Shown in pieces: positions 48,121-61,680 of a stretch of DNA of 64,000 nt. Under the pieces are notes generated by a model that saw nothing but the letters and a program-made list of their open reading frames with translations, ran no database searches and was not told where the DNA came from. How positions within the stretch are numbered: position 1 is the stretch's first letter; each line of letters begins with the position of its first letter. The stretch comes from Melieria omissa (Eukaryota; Arthropoda; Insecta; Diptera; Ulidiidae), in assembly GCA_963971225.1 (NCBI GenBank), contig OZ020268.1, positions 9,095,532-9,159,531 of the forward strand. The letters are read 5' to 3'. Both the position numbers and the translations under genes were made by a program.

Positions 48121-50771
48121 AAAGCAACGCCCTTTCTTGCCATCTCGTACGCTGCTTCGTACGCACTTACGATGTTTGGTTCAAATGGATTAATTTTAAA
48201 TGAAATTTAATGATTTAATTAATTAAAATTATTATGAAATCAGAGTAAACAATTCTAAAAAGTCTTTTTTGTTCGTTTGGCAATGATGGGAAAAAACAAA
48301 TATACTATTTAAATTGATCTCTTTTGTCTTTAATATCAATGCTTACTTCTGCTAGTTAAAAGAATAGAAAAATAAATGAAAATAACAACTCTCCCAAATA
48401 ATAAGAAAAGTTATAAGTTAGTTCAAAGAATAAGAAAAATAAATTAAAATAACAACTTTCCCAAATAATTTTGTTTCTTTGGTTAAATTTCAGGAAGGCG
48501 AAAGTTGTGTATAAGTAAAAGATCAAATGTGAAAAGAACGGATTCAATATGACCTAAGTGAGCTAAATTCCTCACAATCTCTTTTCACTAAAACAATAAT
48601 AGTATCTGCTTTCATTTTATACAAAATATACAATTAGCTTATTACAGTTTTGTTAACATGGACAGACATTGCATATTAGTAGCCTTTAAAATGTACATTT
48701 CTTTTAAGATCTCACACTCGCACTCACACTTGAACTTTTGTGTTGCAGTCCAACATAAAGTGGCAATAACTTAACTATTAAAAGAAAGGCCGCTTAATGC
48801 ATATTTTGAATTTTAGCTGCATTAAACTTTTATTGAATCCCTCTCACATCAACACAATACATCACTTGATGTATGTTTTATAGAAATAATATATAATGTC
48901 CCACTCGAAAGTGGGTGTTAAGTCAAGTACTGCTATCAGTTAGGTTCGCATTGTTCGACCCACTTCTCATCTCCATCTATCTATGTTTCTTACTCGCCCC
49001 ACGTCCGATCGAATTCGCTGGCCAACTCAACAACTTTGCAGACAAATTGTGACAATCTTGTTGGCGTTTCAATCACAATACAACATACAATTGTCACACT
49101 GAATGAAATTGTGATGCTTTGACGGTGCATTCCTTTCCACAACTATAGTTCAGCTCATACCTCGTCGAAATATTTTCTTATAATCCTCATCTTTTCACTA
49201 ATCCCCCTCGGCAAAGCACAAACGGAAGCGTTTACTGCCAATGCTTGTGGTGTATTTTCAACTGACATTGGTATCATTGACATCGAAACGTGTAAGCGGG
49301 TAATTTGTATGTTGATGATGGAACTAGAAGAAAATATTAACGAAGAAAATATGCCACATTATTGACACCTACATATCAGCGCCTGCTATTCAAAAAGCTT
49401 ACGCACAACAACACAACATACTAACGACCAAAAAACACAGCGATGAAACAGAACGTGGAAACCGGCATTGGCCGGCTGGGGGCAACAGAGCAGTGTAACA
49501 AAATCGTGGCATATGTGTAAGAAAAGATGACAACTTAAATTGTAAACAGCGAAGCGACGCGATTAACAAATTATTATGACACACCTAAATGCCTAAAGTC
49601 AATAAAACGTCAAAATAGATTGGCCGCAGAGACGAACAGATTGAGGCGAACACATGTGAACCGGTCGCCGGCTGCTGGCTTGGACGTGTGCACAGTAGGA
49701 GGCTTGATTGATCAAATTGTCACCGGCGCGAGCTGCATAGAACAGCACCGACCGGCCGCTGAATGAAACTGTGAGCGCTGAATGACGTCGCACTGTCGGA
49801 TTTGAACGTAATCGGAATTAACATATCAAAACGCGCTCCAACTCATACAAATCGCTGTGTTATGTTAATTCTGATTTAGAGAGAATTTTGAGATGCGGCG
49901 TTGAACCAAAAGTGCAGGGTTCATTTCGAGCAAATGAACCAGAGGAAAAGTGTCAAAGTACCGTTGGCATTGGTGACATTCTACAGTGCGAAGAGAGCGG
50001 AAAATCAACGCATTGGAAACGTCTAAGCAGAGCAGAAAAGCGGAAAAGGCGACCATATTTATGAAGCGAGGCTAATCGAATGGGCAAAACAAAGAACAAT
50101 ACGACGGCTGCTAGAGGAGGTTTGGGGACAGGAGCTGTTCAAAACAATACTCGTCTGACCATTCGAACACAATTTTCAGTACTCGAAATAGACGGAAGTG
50201 AGCCACCTTCGCACTTATCAATCGTTGTCAAAAACGTAATGTCAAGTAACCAAAGTGATATGCCAAAGTGACTTCAATTTGTGTTTATCTTTATGTTCAT
50301 TGAAATTGAAATATGGCAGCCAGTAATGTATAGAAAAATCCTAAAAGCAAATAGCAACGGCAAAGCAAACGTAGTATGAAACAAAAACCTAATGCTTAGC
50401 AATAATAAGGAAACAAAAACAACAATAACGCGTATGAAAGGTGTATGAACCTGACATCATAATTACCGCTGGTCAATTTGTTGTCACTTTTTTCCAAAAG
50501 CAAAACGTTAAGCCAAGCAGCGGTTAAGTGCGTGGCCACAAAGCAAAAGTGCGGCTTCAAGAGAACTATGGACATAGTCATAGCTAACTGCAAATAAGGT
50601 TGGGTTCCTACTGAATGCGGTTGCTTGGAACTTTGAACTAAAGTATATAGTGTCGAAAATTTCTTGTTTTCTGTGAGTGCTGAATCAATATTTGATATCT
50701 AATATTCATCAAATTCCTTAGTGTGCAAAACATATAAACTTTCAAAAGCTTTGAATACTGTTTCTCAATTA
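48121..50771. other. Upstream intergenic DNA
   Basis: No gene supported. AT-rich at 48180-48560 with an AATAACAACT(C/T)TCCCAAATAAT word repeated (48382, 48450). The remainder is unremarkable. Confidence 0.5.
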
Positions 50772-51338
50772 CACTGTACAACACAAAAAAAATAATAATA
50801 AGGTTCTGACAACGGATTTTTCCCATACACACTAACCCTAAAAAATCAAGATTTGTAGGAAATTTTAGTACTAATTTTGATTAAGTACGAAATAAACACT
50901 TAAACACATTTTCAGTTTTTGCTTAATTCTGGCGTTCAAGTTATTTTTTGAGCTTTGATGTATTCAGAGACCTATAGTAGAATTTAATGGCGAATATTTT
51001 CGTGGTACATTTTGTCTTTCAAAAGCCCTGTTTTGTAGGGCATTTGTGGCATTTTAGAAAAGAAGTGTCAAATTGACCCATAAAAATAGGAGCTACAGGG
51101 TTAAAATGCTCCACAAAAAGGATCTTCGTGGTATTTTACATCAAATTGCTGAACATATCATGTGCCTAAAATGTGAGGTTACATGGTTTTCGTATGCCGA
51201 TTCACCATAAGAATGTACAAAAAGAGGAAAACTTTGACTAAAGAAAAATCTGACGTAAACTTTCAAAACGCCGATACTGAGAGAATTCGTTGTCAGAACC
51301 TTGTTATTCCAAAAAAAATTTGATTTTGTTGTGCAGTG
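50772..51338. mobile_element. 567-bp non-autonomous TIR element, likely complete
   Basis: The left end CACTGTACAACACAAAAAAA..AAGGTTCTGACAACGGATT is the inverted complement of the right end (GTTGTCAGAACCTTGTTATT..GTTGTGCAGTG), giving imperfect inverted repeats of about 47 bp. The trinucleotide TTA flanks both ends (50769-50771 and 51339-51341). CACTG ends with a 3-bp duplication would fit a CACTA/CMC-like element, but this is a guess. A second copy lies at 10301-10745. The longest open frames are tiny, so it is non-autonomous. Confidence 0.85.
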
Positions 51339-51341
51339 TTA

Positions 51342-52914
51342 AGACTCAACTCAGCTTAAATTCTTATTTACCAACAAGAAAACATCCTTGTTTAGATTTA
51401 ATTTGCTGCAGTCTTAATTATTATAAAATTCGTAGTTGTAAATTTTCAAAAATTGTAATTTCTGTAATGCTTTAACTTTCAATAATCACTATCAAACCAT
51501 CAACCAATCTTCAAATCTGCGTCAAATTTGTCCACAACAAATGCTCAACTGCCATAACCTCACTCAAGATGCAAGTTCTATGCATTTAATACTCAATGTG
51601 AACACACCCTAAGCACTGCGGCAGCAACATAGCAATGACAACATTAGCAGCAGCAAGAACAGCAAATAGTGGACTTCAAATTTTTTTCTTTCACATTATC
51701 TAATCGCCAGTTTTCAAGGCAAAAAAAAAAATTATTCCAACAACAGCAACACCAACAAAGCAGCTAACATTAACACTGTTCATTGCTGCCGTATTGTCTC
51801 GCCTTTTTTTCGCCAACCACACTAACCAAACAGCAAAAAATCTAATAAAACAATGGTCAGCTGGCGACGGGCAACTGGGCAATTGGACGTTAAATTCCCA
51901 TAGTACATTTGTGCTGTGTGTGTGGTGCGGTTTTTGCGGTAGCAGCACAAAAACAACACAACACAACCGGCGGCTAGAACAGAATCAGAAGTTGTCGGCG
52001 TGACCAGCAGTTCGGCTCATTCGCGACTCAGAAAAACATGCTTTCAATGCAAAAACAACAACTTTTATTAACAAATGTTAATAAACCAAAAACAAGAAAA
52101 TTATGTATGAACGTCAAAGAAATCGCCCGCCAACTTCAAATAGCTGTACTTGATGCTTGGGAAAATTCAAAAGTTAATATTTAAGCGTTTGGTTTGTGTT
52201 GTTGTTGTTGCCGGCATCGCGTCAACCGGTAGTAGTGTCGGTCGACAATTCACATGTGCGTTCGCCGAACATGCGCTAAGCTGGCTTAAGCTGTACTTAA
52301 TGCGGAAAAAACGCAGCCGTTCGCGACTTAGCGACTGGTGGAAAAGTTGAAGCGCAATGTTGAGGAAAAGCCAGAGTGACAGGGAGTTGTGTCGATTCGT
52401 GCAAATGGCATTTGATTCAAATCGCTTAGAGTAATTTTCTTAAACATTTCAGCGCTAAATTTGACTTAAAATTGTGACTTTGATATTTAACAAAACTAAA
52501 TTTTCAAATCTTCAAAAAATTTTCAATAGTTTTCAGTGTTGCTCACTTGACCGCGGCGCACAGTGTTGCGAGTTCATATAGCAGTGTGACACAAATAGAA
52601 AGAGTGATTGTACATAAATGAAATTTGATATACAGTTATTGTATGAGTAAAGAACTTACTGTGCAAAATTTGGGACAAATCGGACCAAAACTTCGACCAC
52701 CTCCCATACAAACAGATTTGAAAAAACTTTATATTAACGGTGAAAATTATCTTAGTTCATAAAATCTATGTTCATAATATTTGTATTTTAATAAACATTT
52801 ATTTATAAATGTGTATATAGATAAAATGCACTGTTTTCAAAAGTGTTTGAAAATAAAATCTCGATAAATTGCTTCACAGCTTCTCAGAAGTTGCTCTTAG
52901 AGGGTTAAAATCTT
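51342..52914. other. Upstream intergenic DNA
   Basis: No gene supported; isolated open frames of 60-88 codons have no recognisable domain. Confidence 0.5.
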
Positions 52915-53170
52915 AGACTGACCCCACTAATTTTTGCTTCTGAATATTTTTTTCAAACATACCTACCCGCTATCTCTGACCTTTAATCAGGCTCCCATAC
53001 AAAATCATCGTTTTTGGAAAGTGGGCCCCCGCTGCTCTCAGGTTGGTCCCAGACATACCATATGTAAGGCTGACCCCCATTTATTTTCCTTTCCGAATAT
53101 TTTTTCTATACACACCTAACCGCTATTTCCAACTCTTAAGGTGTCTGCCATACAAAACTAATTATTTTCA
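52915..53170. repeat. Degenerate two-copy repeat, period about 151 bp
   Basis: CTGACCCC(A/C), GAATATTTTTT, ACCTA(C/A)CCGCTAT and CCATACAAAA recur in the same order from about 52919 and about 53070. Confidence 0.75.
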
Positions 53171-56100
53171 ATGGAACTGACTCCACACTTGTAAATGTAG
53201 CAAAGTAAGCGAGGAAACATTGTATCTGGGAATCTACTAACCCGTTTGAATGATTCAACAATTGTTAACATTCTTCAGGGCAAAAAATACAAAATTAATT
53301 AAAGTTCAAAAATTCACCACCAGAGGGCGCCTCTCACACAAACGATGGTGTGAGGTTGTCAGCTTTTGGGCTTTTACGAAGAAAAATCAAAGTGCTTTAT
53401 AGAAACTTCATTAACCCTTCTATTTCGAATATAATAGTAATTGTAATAGATTTTCCGAAGCAGTTTTCAGCAAATTTTTCCATCAGCAGCAGAGCATTAT
53501 TGCCCGATTGCTATTGCCATTCAACCAAACGGTGAAAATAATGCGAATTTGCACTCATGTCTTCACCGAAAAATGTCAATAACTTGCATTCGCGCAAATA
53601 TGAATTCGCGCAGCTGAAAGTTCCACAGAATAATGTACAAACTTGCCGAAACAAAATACCAACAAATTTCGAAAATGATAAAAAGTGTTTTTTTTTAATC
53701 ACCTTTAAAGTTTTAATTCAGTTTTTATTCACTTGCTGTCTTTGTTTCATTTTCTTCATAACGGTATTGCTCAGAGGTGAGAAGAATCACTGGAATTTCG
53801 GTCTTGTCAGACCTAAAATATATTAAACTTAAGACAACAGTAAGTTTTAGAGACCTGCTCAAAATTGATTTTGAAATATTGAACCTCAATGTGAGAGCAA
53901 AAATGTGATGTTTGTACACAATTTTTTTTCAACACTGGAAGAGGGTACTTTAAGAGCCCATAACTTCTATGTTATCCAGTATTTTTTCTTAAAACTTGGG
54001 ATTTTTCTTAATTGAAATATTTCCAACAAAACCTCATACTTAGATTTTTGTGGTTATAATTTTGCATTTTGGCATTTTTGTCACTACTCGCAACAACGCG
54101 GTGTTGCTTTCTCTCTAACATTTTGTCACTTTTGATGATTGCTTTCGACCCGACTAGAACAGGAAGAATTAATAGAAAGAAGACTTCCTTTGTTTCATTT
54201 CAGCGCGTTCGGCTGCCATTGAAATTCCCCACTTGTCGCTAACAAGCTGTGGAAAATGCTCTTTGCGCAGCAACGGAATGCATTGTTGTTTCAGTTGGGC
54301 ACAGTGTGCCGCAAACTCGTTTGCCGCTGTTGTGCAACACTGTATTAAACATTGTCGGACTGCAGCAGATTCCAGTCCAGCATTTCCAGTTGTTGCGATA
54401 AGCAGCCAACGAGCTGATTGATGGACATTCTGGACCACAAAATTTAATTACAGCGGCCGCAGTGAGACACGCCACAAGTGTCTATTTATATTTGCACTTG
54501 GCGACCACGCCCATTGTTGACATTTGCAACCCACCATTGGCATGAAGAGTGACCCAAATTTGTTGGCAACACGTACTTGTACCAAACCTCGACATTGCTG
54601 CCATTTGATGGTTTTTTATGTCATGTGCAATTTGCAGTGGACATGCAGTGACTTCGGTGTTGGCTGCACACATGTTCGTGTGGAATGAATGATGGAAGGA
54701 AGTTTTGGGAAAACACAATTCATCTATTATGTCATCTATAAGGCCTCCTGTCTGTTATATGACGTCTTGCAATTCATTGATTCCAGCGAAGCATAAAAGG
54801 CGCTCAGATCTTCACAGTTTAAGCCAATAAAGTAGGTTTACAGTTGAATTGGTTTTCGATTTGACTGCTTCTATCTAGTAGAGGGTATTCACTCTTAGGA
54901 TTTGACATCGTACGATGATATTTCCCCTAAGTAGAGGCAACCATTCAGTTGGCTGAGATCAATAATTTATATAAACTAGTTTTAATTGGCAATTTATAAG
55001 TTGATCTGCTTTGCCTTTGCCTTTGTTACCGCATACAAAAGAAATTAAATAACTTTTAAAATACTGAAAGCATCCATAACCTTTTAAAATATTGAACAGT
55101 TTTGCAAAATTTTTATGATCTCTCAGCTAAGACTCACACATGTAAATTTGCCTTAAACTTCGAAGCAACATTGAAGTTATTGGAAAGAAATGAAATACAT
55201 TCGAAAGTGATTCAAGCGCTCACAGCAACAAACAAAACTGCAAAACAATACCAAATCATCATCTATTCGCCACTCACTCATTTGCCAAAATGTCAGCGAC
55301 AAAAGCCGTTTGAACGAGCGAAATTTGAACAAACCATAAGAAAATGCCTAAGTAAATAATTTGTATGCGTCCAAACTGGTTTAAGAGCCTCAATTTAGTT
55401 AAGTGATTGCAAATTGTTTGTAATTTCAAACATCGTAAAGATTGAAAGTTGCAAAAAGCAATTGGCGTAAAAAACTTGAAGAAATTAACCAAAATTTTAC
55501 TACTTAAAGTCATTAGTCATAATTTTTTGGAATTTGGAGATTTTTTGGGCAAAAATCTTGTGGTTAAAAAAAATCAGTGAACGAATGAGCCGAAAACGCA
55601 AAAGTCTGCGTTTGCATTTTGCGGCGGCAATTTATCATTTGCAGTCAATGAACTGCAGAGATAAACGACAAATACACTGCAACAGCACAGCACAGCACAG
55701 ACAGACGGCCGAACTGGCAGTTAGACAGACCGAACAGACAAATGGGCAGATAATTTTGGTGCAAAACTGCAAACATTTTGTGAATGAAAGAAAAAAACTA
55801 CGAAACAAAAAAATAAAATCATGAACGCATTGTTGGCATGAAATCGCTTCTTGGTGTTGCTGCTACTGTTGTTTTTGTTATTGTGTTGGCATACTGTCCA
55901 ATTGGTCAGCATTTAAAGATACATAAATAGTTGCCGAAAATGTGTTAGCAACAATTATAGAGCAACACGTAACGGTTGCTTAATTGTTGCCGATTAGGTA
56001 ATTTTGGCGCGCTTTTTACTGTTTGCATGTGTGTGAATATGTGTGTGTGTGTGTGTTGGTTGTTTTCTTAAAATTAACGCCGACAGATTATTGACTTTTA

Positions 56101-57995
56101 CACTTGCGCAACATTGGGAAATTTCAGTACTAAAAAAAAACCAGCATAGCGTTGCCACCTGCGCCACAATTGCTCGCAATCGAACGCTGGTTTTTTCAAA
56201 GCACTTCTGGCGCATTCTCTAATATGTTGGCAACAACAATTAACTGCAGCTGCAATATTTGCCGCATCCACTTGTTGTTGTTGTTGTTATTAGTTGTGGC
56301 ACTTGCAAAATTACCACATTGACATTGGCATCTCAAATGCGCATCGCTCATCGCATTTGCTGCTAAGCGCTGTTCGGCCATCACAAACCCATAGACACAC
56401 ACACACACACACAAACATATGTAATGTGTGCGCATGCGCACCGTCAACATCTGCAATTCGCGCCGCAGCGATTCGATGCGATTCGTTACATTTCATTTCG
56501 CGCTTTCGGCACATTGCCGCCGTCCGGCGTCCCACACCAGCTCGCTCGCCGTTGTCGTCATTTGATCTGGTCGATCTTGTTGGCCAATTAGTTTTTCGCC
56601 TATTTCACTTTGACGTTTGGCAATTTGAAAAATGCGCGCAGACACGATTTGCCGCGCATGGCGGCTTCGCATCAAACGCTGAGCCGCTGCACACGACGCA
56701 CGACGCTGCGGTTGCGCAGTGCGCCGCGCATGCGCACATGCAACCGAGCAACGAGAAAACAACATAGCAACGTGTACGAGTCACTCACTTCGTCACTTCG
56801 TTCGCTGACTGGCGCGTTCTTGTCGTCGCGTCGCAGCGTGTGGTGTTGTGTTGGTGATGTAGTTGTTGACGTAATGGTTGAAGCTATGACGACCGCTTGG
56901 CCGCTGATAAATTGCAGTCGGCTCAGAGTGCTTGAGAAATTCACTCGCTCCATTGATTAGTCATTAAACTTCACGACGAGCGCTCGCTGGGGAAAGGCGT
57001 GCAACAACCGAAGAGTTGTTTACTTCTTCTTGTTTTACGATTTCCGGGGAAAAAGATTCGTAATATTGCAAAAAGCGCTGATGGTGGGTAGTGCTCATCG
57101 CATTGCAGAGGCGGCAAGGTGGGGAAATCTGGGCAATTATCTGTAAATCATGCGGCAATTAAGTGGCCATTGTTAGTCATGAATCTAGTGTCATTGGTAC
57201 TGATGGCAATTTCCACAGCAGCAGAGTATGTGCAGCAGTGTGTGTGTGTCTCTAATCCTCCAAAACAAATCCAGTGTGCGCTACTGGGTCGTTAAAAATA
57301 TCGTTATGAACTGCTTCAAGTCTCTATTTCTCTTCTGCTTCACCTAAGTTTTCGGGGAAAAAGTCCATGTGGCTCTCTAGGAAATGTATTTTGAGAGACA
57401 TGTTGATCCCCATTTCGCAATAGGCTTCAATCATTTTGCAAATGTGTACTGAATGTAAAATTAAATATTTATAGAACACAATTTAAGTATTTAAACCATT
57501 TATCAAATGGTCAGCTTGTTATTTAAGTAAACAATTGGTTCTATAAATACGATTTCAGCATCCTTATGATATGAAAATTATCCATTTCCTATAGAGAGAA
57601 GTATGCAATTTTGTATATCTTAAACTAATAAAGTTAGAAGGATGAAATTTAAGGATATGGTAGTACACATATTAGTCCTTAAGATATATTTAAAAAAAAA
57701 AAGTTTGGAAATTTTCAAGGATATTCAAGGACAAAGTTTTAAAAGGACATTTTCAATACCTCTTCGACCTTTTCACCAAAACAATAAATTTTCCAAGATT
57801 CTAAGGATTATTCTCTTTCATTTGATACCCATATTGTTATTCTACAATGCACTCAATTTTTGAAATAATTCCTTGAAATAAACATGACCTTGAAATTTCA
57901 AAGTCCTTTAAAAAAACATCCTGATGTCAGAGAGAAAAACTAAAAACGCAGTTTTACTACATTTGGTCCCTTCGTATATTTTGCGAATATATAAA
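53171..57995. other. Upstream intergenic DNA
   Basis: No gene supported. AC/GT tracts lie at about 56040-56057 and 56396-56412. 56150-57000 is GC-richer and opens frames up to 157 codons with no domain. 57640-57910 has repeated AAGGA/TCCTT words suggesting a decayed repeat. Confidence 0.5.
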
Positions 57996-58140
57996 TTTTT
58001 TGTGTGTTTTGAAATTTTTTGATTCTTGTTGCACGGTGTCATCATTCATCATATTTTCAACATTCATAATTTTTTTGTGTGTTTTACAATTTTTGGTTTT
58101 TTGTCGCACGGTGTCATCATTCATTATAAGTTTGTCTAAT
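57996..58140. repeat. Two-copy tandem duplication, period about 75 bp
   Basis: TTTTTTGTGTGTTTT and GCACGGTGTCATCATTCAT occur at about 57996/58031 and about 58071/58107. Confidence 0.85.
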
Positions 58141-60060
58141 TTTCTACATTTTCATCTTTCTGACTTTGTGTCTGCCCCTTTTCCAAGTCCATCCTTTTCC
58201 ATATGTTTGCATGATAATATTTCAATCTTTATCTCTGCCACTGTTTACATACCTACCACTTCTTTTTCAATTCTGTTATTCCATTCATCATGTTCGACTA
58301 TATATCTTCGTTTTTAATAGTCCTCTCTATGACTATTAAACTCGAATTCCACTTTAACTTCACCCTTCTTCATATATTCCGGTCTGTTTGTCTGTCCCTA
58401 TTTCTTTGTGTGCACATCTCTTTCTCCATATCCATCTTTATGTCTATACGAGTATATCTGCCCCTTTGTCCATATGTCCCTCGACTTAACCATAAATTTA
58501 TACTCTTAGTGATGCGAAACCGTCTTACAAACACATCCTAACTAAACTTTCTGTATAGAATATCGTATCCGATCCCACTGCATCTATTTTCATTCTTGGC
58601 TCTTCTCATTCGGCTTCATTGGCACAAATTATTTACAACTTGGTACATTCGCACAATGTGCAATTAGACTTTGCAGCATTCGAGTTTGATCAAACCCACA
58701 TTTCGAAAATTACAGACAGAACGAGAACACAGCGTTGGCGCGCAACCAGTCAGCGGCACAGCGGGCGGCCGCCATTGCGTATACGCAATTAAGTTCAATT
58801 AAAAGAACAACCCAAATAAAGAACACAGAACGCCAGAACGCCCGCCCGCCGCACAGACAATACGCATAGCGATTCGCCATGCATAGCGCAGCCAACAAGC
58901 GACTAACGATTGTGCGACTGAGCGACAGTGCCGTAATGAAATCGAATCAATTGCGTTTCCGTTTGCTATTTGCCACCGGCTCCAGCTGCGACCGATGCTG
59001 CGACCAGCGTTCAGCGGACTGCGGCTCAACTCAACCCGATTTGCTCGTATAGAACGTAGAATCGCGTCATGCGTGCGCCAAATGCCAAAGTGCGTGCGGA
59101 GGAGATTTGCTGCATGGGATTGCTTGATTGCCGGTTTTGTTAACATGACTCTTAACAATTCGTTCCGAGTGTGGCGTTTTGCGTTGCGTGAGCGTTGCTC
59201 TCGTTTCGGCAGCGGCAGCGCGGTCACTGCTCGGTAAGCAGACATTTTGCTGTATGTTACGGCCATTTGGATTTTTGATTAAATTGTTAAATTGCCACGC
59301 GAACTGTTGAGCGGTCAGCGAGCGAGCGAGCAAAGCGTCGAAAGAGCGCACAGCTGACGGAGCGCCGCAGTGTGCATGTGGCCAACCGGCCACCCAGCAA
59401 ACACTGCAAACCTGCGTCGCGGCGCTGTGTGCGTGCGCGCGCTCAAACATTGGCCTTGGCCTTGGCAGCGGTTGTTGGCCAAACAAAACAGTCGACTTGG
59501 TTCGGCGCAGCCGCAGCGAAAATGTTTAAAATTGCGTTAGGCCCGCTTGCTAAACGCTCAAATTGCCAGCCGCCAACGATTGACGGGTCGTGTTGCTGTG
59601 CGGCCGCAAAAAACAAAAAATTGTCTCGCACGATCAGGCCGCTGATGATGTACGTGAACAAGCAGAAATTATGTTTGCCGGTGCGTTCATGTTCTCGGCA
59701 ATCACAGCGACGATCGATACAAGCATCACAGAATGTTTGCTTTGCGCCGGGCTTCGATTTTGCGTTAGTTACGCTGCGAAGCTTTCGCTTGGCTGAAAGG
59801 TGCTCAACTCTTAGCCGCAGTGACTTGTTGTGCCAAAGTGCTTGGAGTTTGCACGCAGCTGGAAGGGGAGGGGATGCGGGAGGGCAACGGCTCGTAAGCG
59901 GATATTCACACGTGAAATGTTTAATTAAAACTGACTAACGGATGTGGGCATTTTTAATTAAAGTTAAGTTCGTTGTTAACGAATAGAAATATGCGAAAGC
60001 ACTCGTATGTATGTATGTAAGCAGCTTTATGTAATATTTGGCTGAGAGTGCGCGAAAGAG
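58141..60060. other. Upstream intergenic DNA with a GC-richer block at 58700-59930
   Basis: No gene supported. The GC-richer block opens frames of 139-188 codons on both strands, overlapping and without domains. It could be a promoter or enhancer-rich segment, but nothing specific identifies it. Confidence 0.45.
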
Positions 60061-60308
60061 TTAAAAAACAATGAATAAATAAAAATAAACAAGTAATAAA
60101 CAAATAAAGAACAAAAGAAAGAAATAAATATATTAATTAATTAATAAATAAATGAATACATAAATAAAGAAATGTATAAATAAATAAATAAATAAATTAA
60201 CTAATTAATTAATAAATTAAATAAAAGATAATAATTAAATAATAAGTAAATAATTAAGTAATAAATAACTAATTAAGTAATTAATTAATAAATAAATAAG
60301 TATGTATA

Positions 60309-60351
<43 letters not shown>

Positions 60352-60490
60352 AGAAGAATAAATAAAGGAATAATTAATGAAATAAATAAACATAAAAATA
60401 AATAAATAAATTAAAAATTAAATAAATAAATTAATTAATTAATGATAATTAATTAATAAATAAAAAATTAATTAATTAATATGTAAATAA
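60061..60490. repeat. AAAT/AATT tetranucleotide-rich low-complexity array
   Basis: About 430 bp of AAAT units mixed with TTAATTAATTAA words. The purest part is (AAAT) x about 11 at 60309-60352. Confidence 0.93.
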
Positions 60491-60944
60491 AAGTTATTCA
60501 GATTGGAAATGAATCTGGAAAATTTTTAGACAATGGGTTTTGAAAGCTTGGGTTAAGGTTCCAAGACACTTGAAAGCTTTGATTAGTGTTAAGGGATATG
60601 GATTTTTAAAAATTGTTGTTGGCTTGACAAATGGGTTTACAGGTTTGAGCAGAAATACTCTACGTTGTAGATTACTTTTTCCTACTTTGCTTTGAAGATT
60701 ATTTACTAAAAGGATTTATTAAAGAACTAAAGAGCTTACAAGCTTAATTTAGTTGAGCTAGATTGAAAGCTTTTTTAATAAAACTTGACTTAGTAGCTTG
60801 AGTTGTGGAACTTTTTCCCCCTATTTGTTCTTTAGATAAGAAAGAAATGTGACGTAATGAAACAGTTTGGACTGCAGATTTACTTTCAGGCAGAATGGCT
60901 GAAAGAAAAGCTTTCGGGAAAACATAAATTCATGTGTGGTGCAT

Positions 60945-61165
60945 ACGAACTTACTTACTTATCTAGCCATAACAACCCGTTACCAGGTTATAGCCTGTCA
61001 AAGAACTCTCCAAGCTCTGCTTTGCGTCTCCTTCTCCAGTTGGTTACAGCAAGAGACGAGAGGTCGTCCTCAACTTGGTCCTTCCACCTGACACACGGTC
61101 TTCCTTTTCGCCACCGACTTCAACTACCGCACCAAACACCTTTTTCACTGGTGCTTCATTCAACC
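60945..61165 (-). mobile_element. 3'-terminal fragment of a non-LTR retrotransposon
   Basis: On the minus strand 61116-60988 reads RWRKGRPCVRWKDQVEDDLSSL..TNWRRRRK..FFDRL and a stop. The GRPxxRWKDQVEDDL..NWR pattern is the C-terminal tail commonly seen after the reverse transcriptase of insect non-LTR elements. Upstream, in another frame, QWLNEAPVKKVFGAV (about 61165-61121) continues the same tail, so at least one frameshift separates them. Everything 5' of this, including the reverse transcriptase and endonuclease, is absent, the usual result of incomplete reverse transcription. The exact clade is not determined. Confidence 0.75.
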
Positions 61166-61680
61166 ACTGAACTTTTGTTGAGTTATTTACTCAACCTTTT
61201 TACACTTCTAAGCCATAATTTAACAGTTTTTATAAAAGCCGCTCAGCGAAAACAAATTTGCCAAAATTGTCTTTAAGCTTTGATGCGCATCTGTAAACTG
61301 CTTATTACTGTTCAGAATTTGTCAATTCACAGCAATAAATGAAGTTACGCTCTAATTTAATATCGCATAGCAAATTTACTTCGATTACGCAGCTGACTGT
61401 TACACTGGCTTAGTGGCACTGAGGGCAAAAAATTAAAAAAATGTAAGAAATCAAACTACAGCTAAATCGGCAAAGTTATGCCGCTTATGCATGCATCAAA
61501 AACGTAAATTGCGTCAATTATTTCATCTTTTCATTAGAATTATTTTTGGCAATTTTAAGTCAAAACCGCTTTCTGCTTATTGCCCGTTGGCTGTCAAATG
61601 TTGCTTGTTGTCTGTTGGCGATTTTACTGTTTTAAGCCAAAACAACATGCTGACAAATTCAATTCAATTTGAATCAATTG
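61166..61680. other. Short intergenic stretch between the retrotransposon tail and the pentanucleotide array
   Basis: No gene supported. CTGACAAATTCAATTCAATTTGAATC just before the array already contains AATTC units. Confidence 0.5.

Noticed and set aside
48901..48920. Short hairpin CCCACT/AGTGGG
   Set aside because: A 6-bp stem is expected many times by chance.
61396..61404. Perfect Ovo-binding core ACTGTTACA upstream of svb, suggesting autoregulation
   Set aside because: With eight fixed bases about two matches are expected by chance in 64 kb on two strands; there is no cluster.
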